Positions 44,235 through 53,500 of a stretch of 54,086 nucleotides of DNA are shown here, piece after piece. This DNA is from Microcoleus sp. AS-A8. GTDB lineage: Bacteria; Cyanobacteriota; Cyanobacteriia; Cyanobacteriales; Coleofasciculaceae. A program made the position numbers and the translations under genes. Every line of letters begins with the position of its first letter. Position 1 is the first letter of the stretch. The notes under the pieces were generated by a model, which was not told the origin of the DNA, did no database searches, and was given only the letters and a program-made list of their open reading frames with translations. The DNA is taken from contig JAMPKV010000035.1 of NCBI GenBank assembly GCA_039962225.1, positions 1-54,086 of the forward strand. Direction: 5' to 3'.

Positions 44235-45338
44235 TCATTCAATGGTTATTCGCTCCACTACACCAGAGGTTCTTAAGCCAGCTAACGTGGCATTGCCAGT
44301 ACAGAATAAAACCGTAGTCATTTCAGCGACTAAATCTTCTACTAACTCGGTTAGCGCAGTTTCAGATTCAACGGCTGCTTTGAGAAAGGGAAACGCCAAA
44401 CCTGCTAAATCTGCACCAAGGGCAATAACTTTGGTAACGTCAAGACCATTGCGAAGTCCACCAGAAGCAATAATGGGAATTTTGGGAGTGATCGCCCGCA
44501 CTGCTGTGACACATTCTGCCGTTGGCAATCCCCAGTTGGCAAACGTTGTCCCCAGTCGGCGTTGTCGTGCTTCTGATGCCCGTTCGCTTTCTACTTTTGC
44601 CCAAGATGTTCCACCCGCTCCGGCTACGTCAATGGCGCTCACCCCAGCCTCAATGAGTTTCTCAGCCATCTGTGCAGAGATACCGTTACCAACTTCTTTG
44701 GCAATGACGGGAACAGGAAGCTTTTGGCAAAGAGTCGCTATTTTGGCGAGTAGTCCCCGAAAGTTAGTATCTCCATTCGTTTGAATACACTCTTGCAGGG
44801 GATTGAGGTGTAGGATTAGAGCATCCGCCTCTAGTAAATCCACGCTTCGTCGGCATTCATCAATGCCGTACTTGTAGTTGAGCTGTACTGCACCCAAGTT
44901 AGCAAACAGTAGAATATCGGGTGCTAGAGAGCGCACAGCAAATGTGGAAGCAACCTGGGGGTTTTCGATCGCCACCCGTTGAGAACCGACTCCCATTGCA
45001 ATTCGGTAGTGTTGGGCAACTTCCGCAAGACGGTAATTAATCATCTGAGCCTGTTCAGTTCCGCCAGTCATTGATGAAATCAGAAGGGGAAATCCCAGTT
45101 TCTTCTCAAAAAAGGTTGTACTCAGGTCAATCTCGCTTCGGTCTATTTCTGGTAAGCAGCAGTGAGTAAACCGATAGTGTTTCAGTCCATTGGTGGTTTG
45201 GTGAAACTGCACATCTTCTTCTAGGCAAATCCGCAAATGGTCAGCTTTACGGGTTTGGGTTAGAACCGCCTGCTCTGATGTTGCTTGTTCACCCGTTTGA
45301 TTTGATAATTTAGTTGCTATGTTTTTCACAGAATTCAT
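44235..45338 (-). CDS. fni: Type 2 isopentenyl-diphosphate isomerase
   Basis: This 367-residue protein is a complete Idi-2: [78 protein letters not shown] and the flavin-binding [11 protein letters not shown] near the C-terminus. The enzyme interconverts IPP and DMAPP with reduced FMN. Cyanobacteria normally have a chromosomal copy, so this plasmid copy is probably dedicated to a pathway. It follows the isoprenoid-synthase-like gene after a 214-bp gap that contains a terminator-like hairpin and an ATP-grasp scrap, and it is the last gene of operon (iii). Confidence 0.93.
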   Translation of the reverse strand: MNSVKNIATKLSNQTGEQATSEQAVLTQTRKADHLRICLEEDVQFHQTTNGLKHYRFTHCCLPEIDRSEIDLSTTFFEKKLGFPLLISSMTGGTEQAQMINYRLAEVAQHYRIAMGVGSQRVAIENPQVASTFAVRSLAPDILLFANLGAVQLNYKYGIDECRRSVDLLEADALILHLNPLQECIQTNGDTNFRGLLAKIATLCQKLPVPVIAKEVGNGISAQMAEKLIEAGVSAIDVAGAGGTSWAKVESERASEARQRRLGTTFANWGLPTAECVTAVRAITPKIPIIASGGLRNGLDVTKVIALGADLAGLAFPFLKAAVESETALTELVEDLVAEMTTVLFCTGNATLAGLRTSGVVERITIE

Positions 45339-45431
45339 TAATCAATTCACAGTTATTGTTAAGCGACATTCACTCAAAATGAAGGACGAAGCATTGCTTG
45401 CAGAAAATCTGAATTGAATTTCGATGTCATG

Positions 45432-45461
45432 CAATAAAGGCTCCCTTCCTACTAGGGGAGC
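45432..45461 (-). terminator. Terminator-like hairpin after the isoprenoid-synthase-like gene
   Basis: On the minus strand GCTCCC and GGGAGC form a 6-bp stem followed by CTTTATT. It sits between the isoprenoid-synthase-like gene and fni. It could end most transcripts before fni or reduce readthrough. Confidence 0.5.
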
Positions 45462-45464
45462 GTG

Positions 45465-45560
45465 TCAGAAATCCTCCAACTTCTGTTGCTCTGCTGTGAA
45501 GTGTGCAAAGCGTCTGCTTCGGATTTCTGGCATCAGTTGTGCAAACAGTGTATCAGCGTG
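45465..45560 (-). pseudogene. Scrap of an ATP-grasp C-terminus
   Basis: A minus-strand frame that begins inside the last codons of the isoprenoid-synthase-like gene reads DTLFAQLMPEIRSRRF to a stop at 45465-45467. The ATP-grasp gene of operon (i) ends with GTSFAQLMSEIIAAALA, and the DNA matches too (TTCTGGCATCAGTTGTGCAAA against TTCTGACATCAGTTGTGCAAA, split here at mismatches). It looks like the tail of a lost paralogue that once stood in this operon. Confidence 0.45.
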
Positions 45561-46431
45561 AAACTAAAGTGCCCTCTTCCAGAATTGGCTCAGGAATTTC
45601 CGGTACCGCGAAATCCTCAGTCTCTGCATTCCACATTTTCTCTAATTTCAGATCTGCATTCCACAGTTCAATAAATTTTTTAGCCAGTTCTGGTCTAGTT
45701 TGTTCTAGCAATTTGAGTCGATGTTGCAGCTTGGAGTTCAAGCTTTCAAGATAGTGCCGCAGGTGTTGGGGAGCCTCAGAACCATAGAGGCGTACAAACA
45801 TTCGATACGTGTTAATAACGTTGCGTCTGATATCTTCTTTATAGTCTTCGAGGTCGGCAGCAACTTTGCAAATTTGGTCTGAAAGTCGGCTAATTTCCAA
45901 TATTTCCTCATCATAAGGCTGGGCCGTTAATTTATACAAAAGCCGCTGCAAAACGCCAAAATCAAAACACTTGAAGAGGCTGGCGAGATTAATATCTTCC
46001 TCGGTAGGTATCGCTCCTGAACAAAACTTCTGTTCCAAGCGGTAATAAGTTAATCCCTGTTGCAGTTCGGTTTCCAATGTTTCATCGAACAGATTTAGCT
46101 GAGTTAATATATTTCGCAGTACCGAGATGTGTTTTGAGATGAATTTGGGTTCATCAATGTGGTTTTCGTATTCTTCATCAATCTGATATATCGTAGCCTC
46201 GACAAATATGAGTAGGGGTATAAATTGAGGAAAGTCTGCTTCAGAAAGACCTAGCAAGGGAAAGTAGAACCGAGTGATAGCCTGAAGATTGGTAATGGAT
46301 TTTTGAATAGCCCAGTACGAGATGGTAGGTATCAACTGGTCATGGCTTGTAACTGCCTTTTTGAGATGTTGGACATGATTGATTACTACATCAGTGTTGT
46401 TCTTGAAAAGAGAATAAGTCATTGCATTCAC
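45553..46431 (-). CDS. Class I isoprenoid-synthase-fold protein (putative)
   Basis: This 292-residue, all-helical protein has no named match I am sure of. FVEATIYQIDEEYENHIDEP (about 75-95) could be the first, Asp/Glu-rich metal site and ISRLSDQICKVAADLEDYKE (about 180-200), followed by DIRRNVINTYRMF, the second site of a class I terpene synthase or phytoene-synthase-like fold. That order and spacing fit the fold, but the first motif is degenerate. The idi gene downstream and ABC exporter upstream on the same strand support a role in making an isoprenoid part of an exported product. Confidence 0.6.
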   Translation of the reverse strand: MNAMTYSLFKNNTDVVINHVQHLKKAVTSHDQLIPTISYWAIQKSITNLQAITRFYFPLLGLSEADFPQFIPLLIFVEATIYQIDEEYENHIDEPKFISKHISVLRNILTQLNLFDETLETELQQGLTYYRLEQKFCSGAIPTEEDINLASLFKCFDFGVLQRLLYKLTAQPYDEEILEISRLSDQICKVAADLEDYKEDIRRNVINTYRMFVRLYGSEAPQHLRHYLESLNSKLQHRLKLLEQTRPELAKKFIELWNADLKLEKMWNAETEDFAVPEIPEPILEEGTLVSR

Positions 46432-46526
46432 CTTGTTGATTTATGTTGATTAATTACTGTTATGGATTCGTCAGTTGATTGCAAAACTGTGGTATAAAGT
46501 CCTCCTTATTGAATCAAATCCGTAAT

Positions 46527-48191
46527 TCAACCACTAACAACGAGACACCCTTTGTCCAACACAAAAACCATATCTGCACGCAACGCATGGGCAAAGCGGT
46601 GGGTAATAAAAATCACCGTGCGTTCTTTAGAAATACGCTCTAAAGTTGTCATAATTTCTGCTTCCGTCGCCGGGTCTAATGCTGATGTAGCTTCATCCAA
46701 AATCAGAATGGCTGGTTCTCTCACCAACGCTCTAGCTAAGGCAATTCTTTGCCGTTGTCCCCCTGATAACTGTCCCCCCCTGTCGCCTACAGGTGTGTCA
46801 TAACCTTGAGGCAAAGACAAGAAAAAATCGTGAATTTCTGCGGCTTTTGCTGCGGCTTCTACCTGCTCATCAGTCGCTGACAAACAGCCCATGCGGATGT
46901 TTTCTCGCACCGAGGAATTAAACAAAATCACTTCCTGAGAAACCAGTCCAATTTGAGAGCGGAGGGAGCGTACTGTTGCATGACGCACATCAATTCCATC
47001 AAACAAAATGCACCCAGAATCTGGGTCATAGAGCCGCGTCAGTAAATTAACAATGGTACTTTTCCCTGCACCACTATGACCGACAAATACCGCAAAGTCC
47101 CCTTGTCGAATCTTTAGTGATAGATTTTGAATCCCTCCTCGTTCAGCAGAGTAACTAAAGCTGACATCATCAAAGCAAATTTCCTTGGACAAATGCGGCA
47201 AGTCAATCGCATCAGGAGCCTCTTTTATCTCAGGAATTTCTGCCAAAATATCCCCGATGCGCTGCATGGCTGCTCCCCCTTCTATAAAATAAGGCAGCGC
47301 AAATGTAAAGCTGATAATATTGAGATTCAACCCTAGCAATAAAACCTGATACGAGACGAGCGTCCCTACCGAAAGCCAATTCCAGTAGGTCATCACTGCA
47401 CCGATACTTAGAACCACTAGCTGCACGAGGATAAACGTCAGCGTCGGAAGTCTTTGCACTAAGTAGGAGAGAAATTTCGCCCGAACGTAAACCCGTTTCA
47501 AGTCATTTAAATGGGTGGCAAAATCCCTTGACATTCGTTTTTCCAAGCCAAAGACTTTGACAACTGATTGAGAGAGAATATTCTCTCCAACCACGTTGGC
47601 GATGTGTCCTTCTTTTTGCCGCAATAGGTAGCTTTCAGAGGTAGCGCGATGACCAATTTTGGCAGGAGCGAGAATGCAGAACGTTAAACCGATGCAACTG
47701 AGAACCGCTAACTGCCAGTTAAGGGAGAACAGGAAAATAGCAGAAAACAGAATACCACTGAGGTCTAAAACAACGATTGCTAACCCTGTACTCAGACTGT
47801 TTTCCACCTTCTCGACATCCGCCAAGAAGCAGTTGACAATATCCCCAGATGAACGCCGTCCAAAAAACTCCATAGAAAGGCTTTGGATGCGCTCGAATAG
47901 AGAGCTTCGGATGTTGTTGCTCACCAAAACGCCAAAACGCGCTGTATAAAAGTCCCCAAGCAAACCAACAAATGTTAAGATGATTGCTCCGCCAACCAAA
48001 AGCAACAGAATTACAATCAGAAGACCAAAGTTTTTGGGAACAATGGCGGCATCAATAATAAACTTTAAACTCATTCTCATGGTTGAGTCAAAGCCCGCCT
48101 CAAAAACTTGGCGAATCAAAATGAAGATTGCTAACCATCTATAAGGGGCAATATATTTATTAATTTGTTTCAGAAAAACCAATAAATTCAT
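46527..48191 (-). CDS. ABC exporter (fused membrane and ATPase domains)
   Basis: This 554-residue half-transporter has six membrane segments in residues about 18-305 and an ATPase domain with Walker A GHSGAGKST (371-379), a Q-loop region SQIGLVSQEV, signature LSGGQ (475-479), Walker B LILDE (496-500) and a switch His531. This is the MsbA/LagD-type exporter layout, a homodimer. The C-terminus stops at LDKGCLVVSG, some 20-30 residues shorter than relatives, yet all ATPase motifs are present. It is the first gene of operon (iii) and probably exports the product of the cluster. Confidence 0.92.
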   Translation of the reverse strand: MNLLVFLKQINKYIAPYRWLAIFILIRQVFEAGFDSTMRMSLKFIIDAAIVPKNFGLLIVILLLLVGGAIILTFVGLLGDFYTARFGVLVSNNIRSSLFERIQSLSMEFFGRRSSGDIVNCFLADVEKVENSLSTGLAIVVLDLSGILFSAIFLFSLNWQLAVLSCIGLTFCILAPAKIGHRATSESYLLRQKEGHIANVVGENILSQSVVKVFGLEKRMSRDFATHLNDLKRVYVRAKFLSYLVQRLPTLTFILVQLVVLSIGAVMTYWNWLSVGTLVSYQVLLLGLNLNIISFTFALPYFIEGGAAMQRIGDILAEIPEIKEAPDAIDLPHLSKEICFDDVSFSYSAERGGIQNLSLKIRQGDFAVFVGHSGAGKSTIVNLLTRLYDPDSGCILFDGIDVRHATVRSLRSQIGLVSQEVILFNSSVRENIRMGCLSATDEQVEAAAKAAEIHDFFLSLPQGYDTPVGDRGGQLSGGQRQRIALARALVREPAILILDEATSALDPATEAEIMTTLERISKERTVIFITHRFAHALRADMVFVLDKGCLVVSG

Positions 48192-48449
48192 TGAATTTGA
48201 GATAATCGGGTAAAATTTCTCAGGGTATAGTAATAACTATCTTCTCTTTTGTTTCTCTGGAGAACCTGGAAATTACTTAACTTCTTGTGGAAAAAGGGAT
48301 AGGCTGTGTACGTGAATTCTCTATTGACAAGTCTTCGTTATTCCCGTAATGCAGTTCAGTCCAGAGAGTTAAGTAATCAACATGGGTCAGTCGTGAGGAC
48401 TGGAGATTTCAAGTGAACAGATTGAGAGCACAATCTCATTGGAAATAGC

Positions 48450-49095
48450 TCAAACCTTGATGAGTTCGTCCTAATCCGGTTTCACTTTGCCTAGCTTGAG
48501 GCATTCAAAGGCGCTGTAATTCACGCTCATAGTAATTCCTAAAATTCCTCTGCACAGCGTGGTAGTAATGAGAGTAGAAGTCCCTTATGTAGCGTTAAAC
48601 CCTGATTACAACCGTGTCGTTCAGAAGTTATGGAAGGAAAGTTAATTGCTTCAAAAAATTTTGAGACTGCATCTTATTTCTATGATACTTCCTCTCCCCC
48701 GCCCTTGTCAGTCGGGAAAGTCGGATTGTCAAGTCGGAAAAGTCGGATGTTGCATAAACTCTCGAACTCAGGTTACACGAATATCGGCAAAAAAATAGTT
48801 GGTACGCTGATATCAAAACTTCTGTTCCAGTCGCCTGATATCTCTAACTTCCCAACTTTTCCTTCAAAACTCGTTGACCACTTAAGCAAAGACAATCAAC
48901 TCCATATAAATTTTGCTCAACATTTAATTCGCTCTCAAATTCAAAGTGAGCATTTTTTTCAAAGTCGAATTATGAGTTGGTCATCTACGCTACGACTCTA
49001 ACATCTTTCTTAAGGTTGATGTCAATATAAATACGATTGTAATACATAAATTTTCTGTGAATTATATTCTTGAACAGAGAATAAATTGAACCTGA
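48450..49095 (-). promoter_or_regulatory. Conserved leader and promoter of operon (iii), copy C
   Basis: Block R1 (about 48490-48600) and block R2 (48656-48765 and 49005-49095) match copy A, with about 240 bases inserted in the middle of R2. On the minus strand TTGACA (49020-49025) and GTTAGA (48997-49002) keep the 17-base spacing with CTTAAG between. CCGACTT words are at about 48710-48750. The implied leader is about 800 nt before the exporter gene. No gene lies between 48192 and 49176. Confidence 0.68.
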
Positions 49096-49176
49096 TGGAA
49101 GTGACAAGGCGTCAATTTTGAATTCAAAAAAGGGTAGTATCGCTGTCTCTGCTGAGGAATCTAAGTACTCAGTCCT

Positions 49177-49542
49177 ATGCCAATTCTGAAAATCGACGGT
49201 CAAGCTCTAGTTCTTGACGAGGCAATGGCAGCCTCTGATGAACTGCTATGCCAAGGTCTTGCCCCATTTTATCCATTCATGCAAAATGCTCTAATTGAGC
49301 GGAAAACTGACAAAGATGGGCAATTAGTGATTGAAGTGGTGAAGCAAGCTGGGACGAAAGGAGCCATAACACCCTTGTCTGTCCTCATCGAGTCACCTGA
49401 AGAGGTTAATCCAGCGATCTGCGCTGACACTCCTAACGTCGCTACCACTTCGCTAACGCAGCAGCGCTTCGCTATCGCATTAGCCTGGATACTCAAACGT
49501 CAGGAAGCCGCTCCGGACGACTTTGCCTTTAATGGAAGTTGA
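49177..49542 (+). CDS. Conserved hypothetical plasmid protein
   Basis: This 121-residue protein begins MPILKIDGQALVLDEAMAAS and continues through ALIERKTDKDGQLVIEVVKQ and AGTKGAITPLSVL. The short N-terminal ubiquitin-like strand pattern and KQAGTKG motif recur in small cyanobacterial proteins of unknown role. Its C-terminal part includes a Thr/Gln stretch (SLTQQRFAIALAWILKRQEA) encoded by a repeat-like GCAGCAGCGCTTCGCTATCGCA sequence (in two segments) also present near 51110. It is the only plus-strand gene in this half. Function unknown. Confidence 0.6.
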   Translation: MPILKIDGQALVLDEAMAASDELLCQGLAPFYPFMQNALIERKTDKDGQLVIEVVKQAGTKGAITPLSVLIESPEEVNPAICADTPNVATTSLTQQRFAIALAWILKRQEAAPDDFAFNGS

Positions 49543-49729
49543 GTAGTTTTTGCAGACATGGGCCAAATCCTCATGTCTTGGCTGCTATCTCTAGTAGGCA
49601 AAGTTGGAGATGGGGTCTGACCAGACGCTCCAGTTAAATCTCCCCCAATTTTTTTCGCTCTCTACAGTAAACCAAAGATGAGCCTTGCCCTCGACTGCCT
49701 TGTCTTAACCCCGCGCTAGCTCGTTAACT

Positions 49730-49751
49730 GTAACGCTTAACTAGGAGTTAC
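49730..49751. repeat. 22-bp dyad site 1
   Basis: GTAACGCTTA and TAGGAGTTAC flank a central AC, an imperfect version of the dyads at 50405 and 50449. It lies just past the 3' end of the SprT-like gene. Confidence 0.6.
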
Positions 49752-49753
49752 GC

Positions 49754-50401
49754 TCAACTACTGCGATCGCTATCTACCAACAATCCTGATTTTTTGCCTA
49801 ACTGAACCACCGATTTTTCATAGTAAGAGTGCGATCGCAACGAGTGGGGAAAATTAGCAATCATCGAACGAGACATAAACCCCGGTCGTGGCTCCCAGGT
49901 TACTTTGGACTTTGTGGTAAGCTTGCCGTCTACCCCCACTGACTCAACTTTGATTCGACGCTGCTTCACAGGTCGGGCAATCAGACTGGTTTCGATGCCC
50001 ATCAAGGGGATGAGGCGATTAATCTCATCGCACCAAGCCTCGCAGTTGTGGGATTCCGGGCAGACTTTTCCTTGTTGAAAAAGAGCTTGGTGGATCATCT
50101 CGTGGAGCAACACATCCGCCGCGAATTTCTTACCCAGTAATTTACCGCGCCCCCAGGCGTTAGAAGCTGGTTCAACAAGAGCTTTGTGCAAGGTAATGGC
50201 ATTGCGCCAGGATTCATAAGAGCCAAGCGATTGTCCGTGGGGTGTAAGTCCCCAAAAAATACCACCGGGTTCTAAACTTCCGTCCCAATACTGTTCGTTG
50301 AAGATTTCCCACTGTTCGTAAGCCCAACGACCGTACCCCCAATCTGAGATATCTGCCGCTGCTTTAAGAATTTCTAATTTTCCTTTTGATTCTGAAGTCA
50401 A
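49754..50401 (-). CDS. SprT-like zinc metalloprotease-fold protein
   Basis: This 215-residue protein has HEMIHQ at 100-105, the HExxH zinc site, with downstream His118 and a Cys-rich stretch (CPESHNCEAWC). The upstream segment FNEQYWDGSLEPGGIFWGLT is typical of SprT-like plasmid proteins. The family includes Spartan/SprT, proteases that act on DNA-bound proteins, but plasmid forms are uncharacterised. It follows the replicase gene on the same strand after 160 bp and is bracketed by 22-bp dyads at both ends, which suggests a link to replication or its control. Confidence 0.82.
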   Translation of the reverse strand: MTSESKGKLEILKAAADISDWGYGRWAYEQWEIFNEQYWDGSLEPGGIFWGLTPHGQSLGSYESWRNAITLHKALVEPASNAWGRGKLLGKKFAADVLLHEMIHQALFQQGKVCPESHNCEAWCDEINRLIPLMGIETSLIARPVKQRRIKVESVGVDGKLTTKSKVTWEPRPGFMSRSMIANFPHSLRSHSYYEKSVVQLGKKSGLLVDSDRSS

Positions 50402-50404
50402 GGT

Positions 50405-50470
50405 GTAACTCCTAACTAGAGGTTACAGGCGGCGCGGGAATTTTATGTGTAACGTCTAACTAGACGTTAC
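50405..50470. repeat. 22-bp dyad sites 2 and 3 upstream of the SprT-like gene
   Basis: Site 2 (50405-50426) has arms GTAACTCCTA and TAGAGGTTAC; site 3 (50449-50470) has the perfect arms GTAACGTCTA and TAGACGTTAC. Each pair flanks AC. Site starts are 44 bp apart, about four DNA turns, so a protein bound at both would sit on the same face. They overlap the promoter region of the SprT-like gene and are good operator or origin candidates. Confidence 0.7.
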
Positions 50471-50561
50471 GGCTCTCACTGGTACGCCTACCCTGAGAAA
50501 CCCTGCTGCAAGCCGCTTTCAGAGTGTTAGGGCGTCGGGGTCGGGGTGACTCTTCAGAGCG

Positions 50562-53500
50562 CTAAGTCGCTAACCTTAGCTCTGCTAGTGGCACCGGCTT
50601 GTTAATCAAGTCAAGCTTCGTGTAATCGCCATCAATAGCCGTGATTTCAAACGGGGCTAACTCTTCGCAACAGGAAGGGCAGTTTTCCCAAAAAACGCGA
50701 TCGCCTACTCGGAACTCAGTAGGTGAGGTGGGTTCAGGATTCAAAGACGTGGAAGCAGCGCCTTGGGAGGCTGGTACTTCTTCCGTCTGATTTTTCGATC
50801 GCTTCGATCGCATTCGATCGGGGCGATCGAACGCCTCTGTGTCTTCCTCTACTAGGGTTTCATCTGTTATTCGATCGGTTCGATCAAAAACTGGGGGTTG
50901 GAGAAACAAATTCGTTGAGAAAGAATCATCAGTATCAAGCTCATAGGTGAGGGAGGGGGGGCGATCGAATTGATCGAATAAGTCATCAGACTCCTTAACC
51001 AGTGCGACTTTTTTCGTTCGATCGGGGTGATCGAATTCTGATCGAACGCGATCGCATTCCGATCGAATGCGATCTGCGCTTTGCTGCTCCGCACCATGCT
51101 TACGCAAACGCAGCAGCGCTTCGCTATCGTATTTAGCAGTGCGCGGAGTGCAATCGCATTCTTCAATAGCCCCCCCTTGACTGCCATTAGTCGTCTGACC
51201 GAACAGTTGGGAGTTAGCGTCAGTCGAGAGTGTGACGCTGTCGCCTTGGGCAGAAGGCATTTGAGCCGAGTGATCGGCTACCAATGCTATGAGTTCTTTA
51301 CCGTCAAACCGAACCTGTTGGGGTCGTGACTGGGCAATAGTTTTGAACATATCCTGAACTTCAGGCGATTTGAGCGACTTACCATCTCTGCCCTTGTGCC
51401 GACGCCACTTGTTAATGACGCGGCTGGGATTAATTCGCCCTTCTGCCAAGCACAGGGATAAAATGTTCATTAGAAACTCGCTTAGTCCCTGTTCTGGTGA
51501 CTTAGTAAATTGAGCCTGCATGAGTCGGAACTGACCGATGTAGAAACTAGCCAAGCTAATTGCCCGCTCCAACGTGTCTAACCCCAAACTGAAAAAATTA
51601 GATTTTGGAAGGTAGCAGTGTTCGAGGCAATGAAGAATCAAGGCAAGCCGCATGAGGTTACTGCACATTTTTCCCTGAAAGTAGGCAAAGGCTGGATTCG
51701 TGTGCAAATAAGTTTTGTAACCCCTACGGTACTTTTCCCACTGATGTTTCCAGCGCTGCATGGCTTGAGGACTGAGGTAGACTAACCCAGTTGGGAGTTG
51801 CTCCAGTTTCTCGTAAAGGTTGCTGAGCAGTTTATCCAGGCTGACTTTGATATCCGACCATTTATCAAAATCCGGGTGCAGCGTCGGAATAGCTGGAAGA
51901 ATGCGAGATTGTAAGCCATCGGCATCTGTATGGTTGCCGTCTGGGTTAAAGAATTGACTGGCGGGTTCTATTTGTATGCCTCCACAGATAGTCAGTAACT
52001 GCATTTGGAACCGAAAACTTTCATTCTCGTTCACCCGATCCACGTATCCTTTTAGAGGGCCATTCCAAGCCTTCAGTAAAAACTGTCGGGCATTCCCCCT
52101 ACCAGAGCACTTAAACTGATCTAACCCCTTGAAAAGCCCTAATAACTCGTCGGGTGCCCAGATAGAGCCAGCACGAGCGGGTTGTTCTGAAATTCTGCGC
52201 TTTATCGCTTCAATTTCGCCTTCATCAAGCAAATACTTTCGACATTTGCCAACTTCTGACTCTTTGTAGTTAGCTGGGTTGTCCAGGGTATCTTGTAGTG
52301 CCTCTCGCGTCCTGGCTGGCTTATTCTTCCAGGCTTCCTCTAACTTAGAAAGCGTTACTTTACTTTGTTCGTAGCGGTCAGCTTCCGCCTCTTGCAGGCG
52401 TTGAATTGGATTGAGGATAGCGCGATCGGCATCTGATTTCCCAGAGCTAGGAGGAGCGATGGTAGCCGTCCAGACGTTGGGATACTCAATCCAGGAATCA
52501 GCCTCAGTTTCTCCTTCCTTAACAACCAAACCGATGTTCGCGCCTATCATCCCTCCAGAGCCTGGTAGCAAATTTTGAATCAGGTAGATTGGGTCAATTC
52601 GCGAAGACTCGCTCTTCGTCAACAGCCCTTGGATGAGTGGTTCAGGCAAAAGCTCTCCCCAGTTGACGGTTTGTGCTTTGAGCAGATAGTCGGCTAACTT
52701 CTGGAACTGAACGACGTTATCCGATAAATCCTGCTGCTGAGTTTTTTCGCCAAGCCGCGCATTGTAAATTGACCGAACTTCCTTAGGATGCCGCTCGGCT
52801 TCCCGCGCTAAATCCGAAAGCTTTAGCGTTAACTCCGACTCTGGTAATTCCTGCTCGCTCAGGTTGTCAATTCGCTTGAATACCTCCTCAGAACTGAGGG
52901 TGGTTCTTAGGGCAGCGGGGTGCACAATGACCTTGTTACTCGGTTGGCTGGAGTTACCAGACTTGCGCTCTAAACTACTGGGAATTGATACACCAACTTC
53001 CCAAGCTAGTTGTTGCACCAGTTCTACAAACTCTCGTCCTCGCGGTGAGCCGTTACCGCCTGCAAGACGATGGCGGTACTCTACCACCCCGCCGCCAATT
53101 TCACACGCTGGGCATCGCCACAACCAGACGCCGTTTTTCTGTTCGCAGTAGAAAGCCGTACCCGACTTAGATTCATGCCAGGGGCAGTTTCCCTTGTGTT
53201 TACCGCCAGGGTATTCTTGGAGGTTATGTCCCGACCAGTTGAAAGCTTGCGGAGCTGAAAACCTCGGCAGTATATCGTTATTTAATAAGTCTGTCAGTTG
53301 TGTGTCACCGAGCAAGTTGCTACGCTGAGGTAGCTGGAGTGTGGTTGGCTCGCTCTCAGCTTTTTTGATAAGCGGATAGATTCCGATATCTTCTGGTTGC
53401 TCAAATACTGGTGGATATTCGCTCCATTGCATCCACTCGTAAGCAACACCCGTAATTCCGACGGTTGGAGGCAGAAGCGTATGTCCGCCGTTCTTGCTGA

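Noticed and set aside
43986-44317. Plus-strand frames before fni
   Set aside because: They fall in a relic repeat and antisense to fni, without a start signal or family match.
50867-51187. 106-codon frame overlapping the replicase C-terminus
   Set aside because: It is a shadow produced by the GATCGA repeats in another frame of the same strand.
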